Source: Gallionellales bacterium GWA2_55_18 (GTDB lineage: Bacteria; Pseudomonadota; Gammaproteobacteria; Burkholderiales; Gallionellaceae). Taken from it: 48,553 bases of DNA. This document shows positions 1 to 8,240 of the stretch, piece by piece. Position numbers and translations under genes: made by a program. A model generated the notes under the pieces. The model ran no database searches. It was not told where the DNA came from and was given only the letters and a program-made list of their open reading frames with translations. Position 1 is the stretch's first letter, and each line of letters begins with the position of its first letter. The stretch spans positions 1-48,553 of the forward strand of contig MGWP01000017.1 in the NCBI GenBank assembly GCA_001801055.1, written 5' to 3'.

Positions 1-33
1 GACGTTCGGGCGATAGCCGTCTCGGTCGATCAT
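1..33 (-). CDS. rppH: RNA pyrophosphohydrolase RppH, N-terminal fragment
   Basis: The minus strand starts with ATG at 33 and reads M-I-D-R-D-G-Y-R-P-N-V before leaving the window. This matches the conserved N-terminus of RppH, the Nudix enzyme that removes pyrophosphate from the 5' end of mRNAs and starts their decay. Only 11 codons are visible, so the Nudix box cannot be checked. A weak purine-rich stretch (GAGTGG) lies just upstream. The gene follows the YyaL-like gene on the same strand after about 110 bp. The call rests only on this N-terminal signature. Confidence 0.65.
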   Translation of the reverse strand, partial: MIDRDGYRPNV

Positions 34-142
34 TTGCCACTCTATTCGTTAAATTTCAATGCGCCGATTCTTTCACATTTTCCGCCGGTTGGAAAGCGGA
101 TATGCGGCAGTTACATCATTTGATTAGTGGCTTCCTGTTGCA

Positions 143-2188
143 TCAACCTGTTTTGCCGGATCGGCAAACAGCTATCAATTCGGCGCAATCCTTGATGACC
201 GGCAAACATTTCACACCCTGGCAAACCCAGGCGCTGACCTGTTGCGACAAGGGCTTCGCCAGCGTCTCCGGCAAGCCGATGAATTCGCCTTCCAGCGCGA
301 TGATCAGGGTGCTCGGCCAATGGTGTTGCAGCAGTTGCCTGCGCCATGCCGCGCTTGTTCCGGGCGCGCCGCGCAGGATGACGATTTGCGGCGGCGCGAG
401 ATATTCCTGCAATGCCATCAGCATGCTCGCAAAGCCCGACGGCTGCTGCGCGAGCGCCGGGTAATAAAGCTTCAGCGCGCGCGCGGCCGCATCGAGGTAG
501 CGCGTCTCTCCCAATAGAGGCCCCAAACGCTGCAAGGCGAACGCCGCGATACCGTTGCCGGATGGCGTGGCATTGTCATGGCCGGATTTGGGGCGGTGGA
601 TGAGTTTTTCGTGATCGTGGCTGGTGAAGAAAAGCCCCCCTTCCTGCGTGTCCTCGAACTGTTCCAGCAGCACATCGGCGAGTGCGCGGGAAAACTCCAG
701 GTCAGCTACACGAAACTCCGCTTGCAGCAATTCCAACAGCGCGTCGAGCATGAAGGCGTAGTCATCCAGATAGGCATTCAGGTGCGCCTTGCCGTCCTTG
801 CAGGTCGCCAGCAGTCGTCCGTTCTGCCACATGGCGGCGCGGATGAAATCCGCCGCGTGCTGTGCCGAGACAACCCATGCCGGTTCGTCCAGCATTCTGC
901 CTGCATGCGCCATGCCTTTGATCATCAGCGCATTCCAACTGACCAGGATTTTTTCGTCGCGCCCCGGCCGCACCCGCTGCTCACGTGCGGCGAATAGTTT
1001 TTGCTGCGCGCTTGCGAGCAGTTGTCTTGCCTGTTCCTGAGACAGATGGCGCGCCTGCGCGATGGCTTCCAGCGACTGTGCAACGAGCAGATTCCACTGC
1101 CGATTCTCGAAATTGGGCGGATGATCCAAGCCATAGTGGGCGGCTGCAACGACATATTCCTCGGGACTCAACAGACTGGCGGCCTGCTCCGGCATCCATA
1201 TATAAAACTTGCCTTCCTCGTGTTCGGAATCCGCATCCAGGCTGGCATAAAAACCGCCCTGCGGCGACTGCATCTCGCGTATCGCCCAGCCCGCGATGCC
1301 TTGCGCCACGCATTTGAACGCTGCCTCGCCAGTCAGCGTATAGGCATCGGCGTAAAGCGCCAGCAGCGGGCCGTTGTCGTACAGCATTTTCTCGAAGTGC
1401 GGAATCGCCCAGCGCTCATCCACGCTATAGCGGCAGAAACCGCCGCCCAACTGGTCGTGGATGCCGCCGCCCGCCATGCTGCGCAAGGTGTGCAGCGCCA
1501 TGCTGCGCGCACCCTGATCGCCGCCGCGCATTGCATGCCTTAACAAAAATTCCAATCCGGCCGGTTGCGGAAATTTGGGCGCGCCGCCAAAGCCGCCGTG
1601 AACGGCATCGAAGGCCTGGCGCAATTCGCTGTATGCCTCATCCAGCGGCGCATCGCTGATACTGGTTTGACCTTCCGCACTCGGCAGCGTGGAGCCAAAA
1701 TTGTGCAGCAGCGAGGCATTCTGCCGCGCAATATCCTCCCGGCGCGTGCGATAAATATCGGCCACCTGCTCCAGCAACTGCACAAAACCGGGCAGGTTGT
1801 AGCGCGCCTCCCTGGGAAAATAAGTGCCGCCGAAAAACGGCGTTTGATCCGGCGTCAGAAACAGGGTGAGCGGCCAGCCGCCGCTGCGCTGCATCAGCAT
1901 GGCATGGGCGGTCTGATAGATGTGATCGAGGTCGGGGCGCTCTTCGCGATCCACCTTGATGTTGATGAACAGCCGGTTCATCACCGCCGCGACTTCGGCA
2001 TCCTCAAACGATTCGTGCGCCATGACATGGCACCAGTGGCAGGCGGAATAACCGATGGAAAGTAGGATCGGCTTGTCCTGTTCGCGTGCGCGGCGCAACG
2101 CTTCCTCGCCCCACGGAAACCAGTCCACCGGGTTGCCGGCATGCTGCTGCAAATAAGGGCTGGTTTCCTGCGCGAGACGGTTAGTCAT
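143..2188 (-). CDS. YyaL-like protein: DUF255 thioredoxin fold plus glycosidase-like toroid
   Basis: This 681-residue protein has the layout of the YyaL / SPATA20 family. An N-terminal thioredoxin-like domain carries the signature [14 protein letters not shown] near residues 48-61. A long alpha/alpha-toroid region follows, resembling N-acylglucosamine 2-epimerases (for example [19 protein letters not shown] and [10 protein letters not shown]). The CHWC pair resembles a redox motif, but the biochemical role of the family is not established. No signal peptide is seen, so it is probably cytoplasmic. It starts at ATG 2188, and the family motif begins soon after ([17 protein letters not shown]). 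It lies upstream of rppH on the same strand. The family call is firm; the function is unknown. Confidence 0.9.
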   Translation of the reverse strand: MTNRLAQETSPYLQQHAGNPVDWFPWGEEALRRAREQDKPILLSIGYSACHWCHVMAHESFEDAEVAAVMNRLFINIKVDREERPDLDHIYQTAHAMLMQRSGGWPLTLFLTPDQTPFFGGTYFPREARYNLPGFVQLLEQVADIYRTRREDIARQNASLLHNFGSTLPSAEGQTSISDAPLDEAYSELRQAFDAVHGGFGGAPKFPQPAGLEFLLRHAMRGGDQGARSMALHTLRSMAGGGIHDQLGGGFCRYSVDERWAIPHFEKMLYDNGPLLALYADAYTLTGEAAFKCVAQGIAGWAIREMQSPQGGFYASLDADSEHEEGKFYIWMPEQAASLLSPEEYVVAAAHYGLDHPPNFENRQWNLLVAQSLEAIAQARHLSQEQARQLLASAQQKLFAAREQRVRPGRDEKILVSWNALMIKGMAHAGRMLDEPAWVVSAQHAADFIRAAMWQNGRLLATCKDGKAHLNAYLDDYAFMLDALLELLQAEFRVADLEFSRALADVLLEQFEDTQEGGLFFTSHDHEKLIHRPKSGHDNATPSGNGIAAFALQRLGPLLGETRYLDAAARALKLYYPALAQQPSGFASMLMALQEYLAPPQIVILRGAPGTSAAWRRQLLQHHWPSTLIIALEGEFIGLPETLAKPLSQQVSAWVCQGVKCLPVIKDCAELIAVCRSGKTG

Positions 2189-2302
2189 GATCGAAGTATC
2201 CCTGGTCGCTCAATACGCATATGTTACCGGTTTTGCTTTTAAAGGTGCCGGGTCGAAATACCTTTTGCGACATATCTACCGCGAATGATCTTCGCCCCCC
2301 GG

Positions 2303-3190
2303 TCAGCGGCGGATCGGCAAATACGCCAGCCACTGCTCGCCCCAGCGGTGCAGACACAGGCCCAGGGTGATGCTCGCGGTTCCCAGCCACACCTGCGGCA
2401 GCACCGCCTCATCGTTGAGCCCATGCCCCAGCAGCAAAGCCAACACCGGCGTGATCAGCGTGATCAGCGCGATGCGCCCCGCCTCCATATGCTTGATCAT
2501 GTAGTAATACAGCGCGAAGCCGAACACCGAGCCGAACACACCCAGATATACCGTCGCCGCCAGCGCGCGCTCCGGCCATACCGCAGGAAGATGCCCATCG
2601 GCCAGCCACCATGCCGCACAGAACAGCGGCAGTGATACGATCAGGCTGCCCAGCGTCGTCGCCAGCGGCGGGCTGTCGTCGCCGATGCGCTTGATCCACA
2701 CCAGCCCCAGCGACTGCACCACCACCGCGACGAACAGCGCCGCCAATCCGGCAAACGCGCCCTCACCCAGCCCAAGACCGCCGCGAAACACCAGCGCCAA
2801 ACCGAGCACGCCGAGCAGCATGCCCGCGACCTTGCTCGGCGTGATCGCCTCCTCCTTCAGCCAGAGCGCCGCACCAAGGCTGGTGATCAGTGGCGACAGG
2901 CCGAACAGCACCGAGATCATGCCCGAGCTGACATATTGCGCCGACCAGTAAGTCAGCGCCATCGCGCCGAACATGCTCAGCCCGCTCGCCACATAGCTCA
3001 GCCGCGCCTTGCGGTGCAACGGAAAACGCACGCGCAGCACGGCCAACAACAGGGCACACAACAATGCGCCCAGCGCCATGCGCGAGAACACCGCGAAGCT
3101 GAAACCGATACCCAGCGCGCTCCACTTGATGGCGAGCGGCGTGGTGGACCAGATCAGGATCACCGAAACAAATGCGGCGGGCAACGACAT
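2303..3190 (-). CDS. EamA/DMT-family inner-membrane transporter
   Basis: This 295-residue protein is almost entirely hydrophobic, with about ten predicted membrane helices arranged as two EamA repeats. The second repeat begins near residue 145. It belongs to the drug/metabolite transporter superfamily, whose members usually export amino acids, metabolites or toxic compounds; the substrate cannot be read from sequence. ATG 3190 is preceded by GGGAGAATATT, a reasonable ribosome-binding site. It stands alone, about 115 bp upstream of the YyaL-like gene on the same strand. Confidence 0.9.
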   Translation of the reverse strand: MSLPAAFVSVILIWSTTPLAIKWSALGIGFSFAVFSRMALGALLCALLLAVLRVRFPLHRKARLSYVASGLSMFGAMALTYWSAQYVSSGMISVLFGLSPLITSLGAALWLKEEAITPSKVAGMLLGVLGLALVFRGGLGLGEGAFAGLAALFVAVVVQSLGLVWIKRIGDDSPPLATTLGSLIVSLPLFCAAWWLADGHLPAVWPERALAATVYLGVFGSVFGFALYYYMIKHMEAGRIALITLITPVLALLLGHGLNDEAVLPQVWLGTASITLGLCLHRWGEQWLAYLPIRR

Positions 3191-3287
3191 AATATTCTCC
3201 CAGACTCAAATCGTGATGCCCCGTTCGCCCCGAACCCAGTAAGCCCCGCTTTCGCGTGGTAAGGCGTGAACAGGAAACAAAATAAAC

Positions 3288-3368
3288 CCAAACCCCTCCC
3301 GGCCTCCCCTTGTCAGGGGAGGAGTTGCACTGGCTCTCCCCCTGACAAGGGGGAGCTGGAGGGGGTTT
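3288..3368. repeat. Dispersed palindromic repeat, CCCCTGACAAGGGG type, copy 1
   Basis: Two inverted units, CCTCCCCTTGTCAGGGGAGG (3303-3322) and CTCCCCCTGACAAGGGGGAG (3335-3354), are flanked by C-rich and G-rich runs that pair with each other. The same arrangement recurs at 13384-13460, where it lies inside the rluD frame. Here it lies upstream of the EamA gene. This looks like a REP/BIME-like intergenic repeat. It could act as an RNA hairpin, but it has no T-tract. Confidence 0.8.
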
Positions 3369-3477
3369 GCTCTTGATGGTTGCTGTTTGGTCATTTTCTA
3401 TGCTTTGTAACATATTGAAATTTTGTGAATAAAAAGCTGTTTCTTGAGAGCCTGCCGAAGGGGAACGGCCTGAAAAA

Positions 3478-3510
3478 CAAAAAGGCCACAGAAACATTCC
3501 GTGGCCTTTT
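3478..3510 (-). terminator. Rho-independent terminator of the small gene/RNA
   Basis: The plus strand shows AAAAAGGCCAC, a 10-base loop region, then GTGGCCTTTT. On the minus strand this is a strong GC stem followed by a T-rich run (GGCCTTTTTGTTTTTC). It is a textbook intrinsic terminator, about 130 bp downstream of the minus-strand promoter at 3646-3675. No annotated gene of normal size ends here. The stem is symmetrical enough to work in both directions. Confidence 0.8.
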
Positions 3511-3541
3511 GGAAACAACTAAAGCGACTACTGCTTAAACG

Positions 3542-3637
3542 CTAACTCTCCAGACCACAATACGCGAAGCGCCACACCCTGCGCAGATATGCGCCTGGGA
3601 CGGCTCGGGCGTTGTGGATGGTTTGAAAAGTTTTCAT
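3542..3637 (-). CDS. Candidate 31-residue small protein or dual-function RNA
   Basis: An ATG at 3637 opens a 31-codon frame ending at TAG 3542-3544. It begins MKTFQTIHNARAVPGAY and ends FAYCGLES. The predicted transcription start is about nucleotide 3639, so the message would be leaderless or nearly so. It is bracketed by a consensus promoter upstream and an intrinsic terminator downstream, giving a transcript of about 160 nt. I do not recognise the peptide; it is basic with aromatic residues and one Cys. The unit could instead be a non-coding small RNA, with the frame present by chance. Confidence 0.4.
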   Translation of the reverse strand: MKTFQTIHNARAVPGAYLRRVWRFAYCGLES

Positions 3638-3645
3638 AGGCTCGA

Positions 3646-3675
3646 ATTATCAGGGTGCGGGTGAAAGTGTGTCAA
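3646..3675 (-). promoter_or_regulatory. Consensus sigma-70 promoter for the small gene/RNA
   Basis: On the minus strand a perfect -35 box TTGACA (3675-3670) is followed after 18 bp by GATAAT (3651-3646), or after 17 bp by TGATAA. Transcription would begin near 3639, and an intrinsic terminator lies about 130-160 bp downstream. This is one of the best promoter matches in the window, and no ordinary gene uses it. Confidence 0.65.
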
Positions 3676-3723
3676 TCGGGAAATCGATCAGCCTTTGGTT
3701 TCTGTCATATGGCGCAAAATAAA

Positions 3724-3985
3724 CCTAGAAAAAACAGTTGTCCTGATGAACTAACTAGCCATCTGACTAAGCGCGGTAAAACATGCGCTAAGTCATTGGT
3801 TAACGAAAGTCACGAAAAACACGAAACGGGGTAAGCAGACATTTCGCCGCAAGGCGAAAGCTCGCAAAAAATTCAAAGGACTCCATGCTGCCAATGAATA
3901 CCCAACGGGTGATTCACCAATCCAATGCAATTTATTGTTTTATTTCGTGCCTTTCGTGTTTTTCGTGGATGGATTGTCGTTTTTA
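3724..3985. repeat. MITE-like dispersed repeat, copy 1, carrying a nested 59-bp palindrome
   Basis: The left end CCTAGAAAAAACAGTTGTCC (3724-3743) is followed by a 59-bp insert (3744-3802) and then by ACGAAAGTCACGAAAAACAC and a CAAAGGACTCCATGC block (about 3876-3890). The right end is a degenerate inverted version (TTTCGTGTTTTTCGTG, then GGATTGTCGTTTTTAGG). The insert contains the imperfect stem GACTAAGCGC / GCGCTAAGTC. Related elements are at 18026-18246 and 35285-35365. No coding capacity is seen. The 3638-3999 gap between genes is otherwise empty. Confidence 0.75.
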
Positions 3986-3999
3986 GGATAAAAGACTCC

Positions 4000-4824
4000 C
4001 TACGGATTCCGCAAGAACCAGTCCAGCGCCCGGTTCACGTTCCGGGGATTGCGGTGAAAAGCGCCGTGGCCTTCGCTGCTGTCTTCAATCGCAAATGCGA
4101 CCTCGGCACCGAGTTTCTTCAGCCAATCACCGGTGCGCCGCATACCCGGGCAGCCATCCCGATCAGGATTGGTGTCTCGCTCCCCGCAGGAAGTGATCCA
4201 GCGCGAACCCTTGTAAGGCATGTCGCCGAACTTGCCGGTATCGACCGCCCGTGTCGGCGGATAATCCAGCGAAGCCCTGCCCGAATTCGCCACGAACAGG
4301 CTGAAATAACGCTGCCCCTTGTTACGATCCAGCGCGGCTACCGCATAAATGTTCGCCGAACCGCGGCTGAATCCTTCCAGCATCGCCTCGCCAGGCTTGA
4401 TCCCCATGCGCCGCATCAGCAGATCGATCTCGCGGTAAAGGTCGAAAGGCGAATAGTAATCCTGCGTCTTCTCTCCGCCGCCGAACCACCATTGCAGGCT
4501 GATGATGCCGAGATTGCGGTCTTTAAGGTAAGGGCTCCAAATCTCCAGGTCTTTTGTGGCGAAACCGTTGCTGCCATGCAGCGACACGATCCACTTGTGC
4601 GGCTTACCCTTGATGGCTTGCGGCTCCCACACCATAAAAAAACTTCTGCCGTCCTGCGTGGGAACCACCTCGGCGCCGAGGCTCATGGCATCGCTGGTTT
4701 TTTGACCGTGCGAAGCGAGATCGTAGAGGCGCTTGGCCTCCCCGGAAAGCGGGGCTGCATTCGATACCGTGGCAACGCCCAGCATGGCTGCTGCCAGAAA
4801 AAAGCGCAGGATATTACGGTTCAT
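4000..4824 (-). CDS. Secreted alpha/beta-hydrolase (serine esterase-like)
   Basis: From ATG 4824 this 274-residue protein has a clear signal peptide (MNRNILRFFLAAAMLGVAT, cleavage after SNA). It carries a nucleophile-elbow motif G-F-S-R-G-S near residue 150, an SLHGSNG oxyanion-type loop near residue 82, and a late His in EGHGAFH. This is the order expected of a Ser-Asp/Glu-His hydrolase related to PHB-depolymerase-like esterases. ATG 4824 was chosen over GTG 4833 because AGGAGG sits 8 bp before it. Two Cys residues near the C-terminal third could form a disulfide after export. The substrate is unknown. It is divergent from yaeQ. Confidence 0.8.
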   Translation of the reverse strand: MNRNILRFFLAAAMLGVATVSNAAPLSGEAKRLYDLASHGQKTSDAMSLGAEVVPTQDGRSFFMVWEPQAIKGKPHKWIVSLHGSNGFATKDLEIWSPYLKDRNLGIISLQWWFGGGEKTQDYYSPFDLYREIDLLMRRMGIKPGEAMLEGFSRGSANIYAVAALDRNKGQRYFSLFVANSGRASLDYPPTRAVDTGKFGDMPYKGSRWITSCGERDTNPDRDGCPGMRRTGDWLKKLGAEVAFAIEDSSEGHGAFHRNPRNVNRALDWFLRNP

Positions 4825-5000
4825 GTCGTACACCTCCTATGCTGAAAGATTTTATGGTGCCCGAAGAAAAACAATATTGCAAATGTGAGCCTCGCATCGT
4901 CCGGCGAGTTTCAATTAACTCTCGCCTCCCTGCCAGCACGGACTTAAACGAAAGCGGCTGCTAGAATGCGCGCCTGCCCGACACCCAACCGGAACACGCA

Positions 5001-5558
5001 ATGGCCATCAAAGCAACCGTCTTCAAAGCCGCCCTCCAGATCGCCGATATGGATCGGCACTACTACGCCGACCACGCGCTGACGTTGGCGCGGCATCCGT
5101 CGGAAACCGACGAACGCATGATGGCGCGCCTGCTCGCCTTCGCGCTGTATGCCGACGAATTTCTGATCTTTGCCAAAGGCCTGAGCAGCGACGAGGAACC
5201 CGACCTGTGGCAGAAAGACCTCACCGGCACGATCGAACGCTGGATAGAAGTCGGCCTGCCCGACGAGCGCGCCATCCGCAAGGCCAGCGGACGCGCGGCC
5301 CAAGTCGTGGTCATCAGCTATGGCCGCGCGGCGAATATCTGGTGGAATGAAAATCGCGACAAACTGCAACGCCTGGACAACCTCACCGTGCTCAACCTGC
5401 CGACCGAAACCACGCAGGCGCTCGCCGCGCTGGCCAACCGCACCATGCAACTGCAATGCACCATACAGGAAGGCCACATCATGATGACCAGCGATGCCGG
5501 CATGATCGAGGTGGAGCCCAAAGTACTGCATGGCAGTTTCCGCCCTGCTAACGAATGA
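5001..5558 (+). CDS. yaeQ: YaeQ family protein
   Basis: This 185-residue protein matches the YaeQ family in length and in hallmark segments: N-terminal ALKATVFKAAL-like sequence (here MAIKATVFKAALQIADMDR), the LAFALYADEFLIFAKGL block, and WQKDLTGTIERWIEVGLPDE. YaeQ has a PD-(D/E)XK-like fold and was first noticed as a suppressor of an rfaH defect; its true role is unsettled. It is cytoplasmic. Its stop overlaps the ychJ start by 4 bp, so the two are translationally coupled. Confidence 0.92.
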   Translation: MAIKATVFKAALQIADMDRHYYADHALTLARHPSETDERMMARLLAFALYADEFLIFAKGLSSDEEPDLWQKDLTGTIERWIEVGLPDERAIRKASGRAAQVVVISYGRAANIWWNENRDKLQRLDNLTVLNLPTETTQALAALANRTMQLQCTIQEGHIMMTSDAGMIEVEPKVLHGSFRPANE

Positions 5559-5938
5559 CCAAAAAACCAATCCCCTGCCCCTGCGGCGCAACGGACTACG
5601 CCGCCTGTTGCGACCGCTACCACAATGGTGCGCCCGCACTGGATGCCGCAACTCTGATGCGCTCGCGCTACAGCGCCTATGTGCTCAAACTTGAAGAATA
5701 TTTGCTGGCCACCTGGCACCCCGGCACCCGCCCCGCCGCACTCGATCTTGCGGCGGACAATGCAAAATGGCTGGGGCTGGAAGTAAAGAAACACACGCCG
5801 GAATCGGCGGATCGCGCCACGGTGGAATTCGTCGCGCGCTACAAGATCGGCGGCCGCGCTCACCGGCTGCACGAGATCAGCCATTTTGTATGCGAGGAGG
5901 GCAGATGGTTCTACGTGGATGGCAAATTCCCGAGCTGA
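5555..5938 (+). CDS. ychJ: YchJ family protein (SEC-C-like zinc motif, NTF2-like domain)
   Basis: This 127-residue protein has the N-terminal metal-binding motif C-P-C-G ... A-C-C near residues 6-16, then MRSRYSAYVLKLEEYLLATW and a C-terminal F-V-C-E-E-G-R-W-F-Y-V-D-G. This is the YchJ layout: one SEC-C-like cysteine cluster and a middle NTF2-like domain. It is shorter than E. coli YchJ, which has a second SEC-C motif at the end; that motif is absent here. The start ATG overlaps the yaeQ stop. The function of the family is not known. Confidence 0.88.
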   Translation: MTKKPIPCPCGATDYAACCDRYHNGAPALDAATLMRSRYSAYVLKLEEYLLATWHPGTRPAALDLAADNAKWLGLEVKKHTPESADRATVEFVARYKIGGRAHRLHEISHFVCEEGRWFYVDGKFPS

Positions 5939-6044
5939 ACAACCTAGAGAAATGTAGTAGTTCAGACTTGATCCGACACAAACCGTCAGATTGCAACACC
6001 TGATTTTGCTCAATCGCTTTCAGATCATGTGGAATTACGCTGCC

Positions 6045-6064
6045 AGAAACCGGTCATTCGTGAC
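6045..6064. repeat. Left imperfect direct repeat flanking the ATPase-PIN cassette
   Basis: The sequence GAAACCGGTCATTCGTGAC matches GAAAACAGTCACTCGTGAC at 8092-8110 in 16 of 19 positions. The two lie just outside the ATPase-PIN gene pair, in the same orientation. They may mark the borders of an inserted cassette. Similar fragments (6112-6136, 8113-8124) occur nearby, so this may instead be a locally abundant intergenic motif. Confidence 0.45.
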
Positions 6065-6167
6065 TATCAACTCCCGACACGTTTGCGACGTTCGATTGTG
6101 TGATTTAGTTGCCCGAAAGCTGCCAGTCACTTCTTCACTATCGAAATGAAGTAGCCATCGGAAGGGT

Positions 6168-6173
6168 TATAAT
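6168..6173 (+). promoter_or_regulatory. Putative -10 box for the ATPase-PIN pair
   Basis: A perfect TATAAT stands 32 bp before the chosen ATG at 6205. No good -35 box lies at the normal spacing, so the promoter may need an activator or be weak. It fits a cassette with its own promoter rather than read-through from ychJ. Confidence 0.4.
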
Positions 6174-6204
6174 GCACTGATATGTTTGACTTGTGAGGTA
6201 TGTC

Positions 6205-7575
6205 ATGCTCGATAGGCTCTATGTAGAAAACTTTAAGTCTTGGAAAAAACTCGACATCAAACTCGGTCAGGTTACGGGGCTATTCGGCACTAATAGCTCA
6301 GGCAAAAGCAGCCTGCTGCAATTTTTGTTGCTGTTGAAGCAAACAAAAAATGCAACGGATCGTGGATTGGTATTGGATTTCGGTGGCCCCGGACAACTAG
6401 TTAACTTGGGTGGCTACAGGGATGTGATTCACGGACACAAGGTGGATGCAGACCTCAAATGGAAAATAAAATGGTCATTGCCCCAGAAAGCCAATATCTT
6501 TGACCCAACCAAAAAGAGAACCGAGGTGTTGGCTTCTGATTCAAACCTTGTCGTTGAATCGATTGCTCACCTGCAAGGGCCGACATTGATCTCTGATTTT
6601 CTTGAATATCAATTTGGCGGTTTTAGCTTTTCCATTTCTCCGAAGAAGGCGGGGGGGACGGAATTTCAATTGAAGGAGAAGTGCCCAGAGGGTTCGGATT
6701 TTCGCTTTGTGCGCAACCAACAGAGAGTTTGGGCTCTGCCGGGGCCAATTAAAACTCATCTATTTCCCGATCAGGCGAAGACCTATTACCAAAATGCCGA
6801 ATTTCTGAGCTTGTTTGGTGCAGAGTATGAGTCGATGTTGGATTCCATTTTCTATCTTGGCCCGTTGCGTGAATACCCCAAGCGGGAGTATCCATGGTCA
6901 GGTACCAGTCCATTGGGTGTTGGCCTGCGTGGTGAACAAACTATTGAGGCCATGCTATCCGCCACCGCTCGCAACCTGAGGCGTAACCTCGGGGGCAGAA
7001 CGCACCTCAAACCCTTTCAGGAAATAATTGCTTACTGGCTGAAAGAGCTGAAGCTAATTCACGAATTCAAGATCGAAGAAATTGGAACCAATGCAAACCT
7101 TTACCGGGCTGTAGTCAAGCGTAATGCTGAGAGTCCGCCGGCACTGTTGACAGATGTTGGTTTTGGCGTATCTCAAGTGTTGCCCGCTTTGGTGTTGCTT
7201 TACTACGTGCCAGAAGGCAGCACAGTCATCATGGAGCAGCCGGAAATTCACCTACACCCATCAGTGCAGAGTGGCTTGGCAGATGTAATTCTTTCCGTGG
7301 CGAAAGCCAGAAAGTTGCAGGTTATTGTAGAGAGCCACAGCGAACATATGCTACGGCGCTTTCAGCGTCGCGTGGCCGAAGAAACCTTCGAGTCCAAAGA
7401 CATCAAACTGTATTTTTGCAACAGTGTTGGCGGACAATCCGAGCTCGTTGATCTCAATCTGGATATGTTTGGCGAGGTCTTGAATTGGCCACCAGAGTTT
7501 TTTGGCGATGAAATGACCGAGATTGCCGAAACCAGAAAAGCCATTCTGAGGAGAAAGATGGAGGCTGTCAGTTAA
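6205..7575 (+). CDS. ABC/SMC-type AAA ATPase with DUF3696-like C-terminus
   Basis: This 456-residue protein begins MLDRLYVENFKSWKK, the typical RecF/SMC-like start. It has Walker A GTNSSGKSS (about residues 28-36), a degenerate ABC signature DVGFGVSQVLP (about 316-326), Walker B T-V-I-M-E-Q-P-E (about 340) and the H-loop VESHSEH. The C-terminal NWPPEFFGDEMTE is characteristic of DUF3696. ATG 6205 was preferred to GTG 6193 because GAGG lies 6 bp before it. Such solitary ATPases are commonly sensors paired with toxic nucleases in phage-defence and conflict systems. Here the stop overlaps the start of a PIN-like gene. The region is more AT-rich than its neighbours, which suggests transfer. Confidence 0.88.
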   Translation: MLDRLYVENFKSWKKLDIKLGQVTGLFGTNSSGKSSLLQFLLLLKQTKNATDRGLVLDFGGPGQLVNLGGYRDVIHGHKVDADLKWKIKWSLPQKANIFDPTKKRTEVLASDSNLVVESIAHLQGPTLISDFLEYQFGGFSFSISPKKAGGTEFQLKEKCPEGSDFRFVRNQQRVWALPGPIKTHLFPDQAKTYYQNAEFLSLFGAEYESMLDSIFYLGPLREYPKREYPWSGTSPLGVGLRGEQTIEAMLSATARNLRRNLGGRTHLKPFQEIIAYWLKELKLIHEFKIEEIGTNANLYRAVVKRNAESPPALLTDVGFGVSQVLPALVLLYYVPEGSTVIMEQPEIHLHPSVQSGLADVILSVAKARKLQVIVESHSEHMLRRFQRRVAEETFESKDIKLYFCNSVGGQSELVDLNLDMFGEVLNWPPEFFGDEMTEIAETRKAILRRKMEAVS

Positions 7576-8054
7576 TGAATGTTGTCGTGGATACCAATGT
7601 AGCTGTTGCAGCCAATGGGCGGGATACCCATGCCAGTTTGGCCTGCCAGTATGCATGTACCGAATTTCTTGAAGGGCTGGTTTCACCCAAGAAACGTAAC
7701 CATATTATCCTCGATGAACAAGGGCTAATCTTCACCGAATACAGTGACCACCTAAACTACAAAGGACAGCCCGGTGTAGGTGACGTGTTTTTCAAGTATC
7801 TTCACGACCACATGTATCTTGGGAAGAAGATACGGCTCGTACCCATTACGCCGATTGCTGATGAGAAATGTGGCTTCAACGAACTACCGCCCAATTCGGT
7901 GGACAAAAGCGACCGAAAGTTTCTCGCCGCCGCCGTTACGGCAAATGCGAAAATCATAAATGCCGTGGATACAGACTGGCACGAGCAAATCACATTTGTA
8001 ATGAAGTTGGGCGTAAACGTGCAGCAGCTTTGCCCTGAGCATGGTTGCTGTTGA
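7575..8054 (+). CDS. PIN-like nuclease, putative effector of the ATPase
   Basis: This 159-residue protein starts MNVVVDTNVAVAANG, the classic first beta-strand of a PIN domain with Asp6. Further conserved acids lie in DKSDRKFLAAAV (about 109-120) and N-A-V-D-T-D-W (about 130-136), followed by a last strand (GVNVQQL). These fit the three or four acidic residues that bind metal in PIN ribonucleases. Its ATG shares the A of the ATPase TAA stop (TAATG), so the two are almost certainly co-translated. PIN domains cut RNA and are frequent toxins, and the partner gene suggests ATPase-controlled activation. No antitoxin-like small gene is visible next to it. Confidence 0.75.
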   Translation: MNVVVDTNVAVAANGRDTHASLACQYACTEFLEGLVSPKKRNHIILDEQGLIFTEYSDHLNYKGQPGVGDVFFKYLHDHMYLGKKIRLVPITPIADEKCGFNELPPNSVDKSDRKFLAAAVTANAKIINAVDTDWHEQITFVMKLGVNVQQLCPEHGCC

Positions 8055-8090
8055 CGACTACCCGTCCATCATAATTGCAAACTGCCTACC

Positions 8091-8110
8091 CGAAAACAGT
8101 CACTCGTGAC
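8091..8110. repeat. Right imperfect direct repeat flanking the ATPase-PIN cassette
   Basis: CGAAAACAGTCACTCGTGAC is the partner of 6045-6064 (16 of 19 positions from GAAA). It lies 37 bp after the PIN gene stop. It may be a border of the transferred segment. Confidence 0.45.
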
Positions 8111-8240
8111 AGGCAGAAACTGGCACACAACCGCCCTTCAGGCCGCTGAACTCACAGCAAGAAAGCTGTCCTGGAGTTTCTCTCTCAGGTGATTCTATCA
8201 GACTGCTTGGAAGCTGCTGTTTGTGAAGTAACGCAATACG

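Noticed and set aside
3925-4845. A 306-codon plus-strand frame opposite the secreted hydrolase
   Set aside because: The minus-strand frame has a signal peptide, a ribosome-binding site and the G-x-S-x-G motif; the plus frame has no recognisable features.
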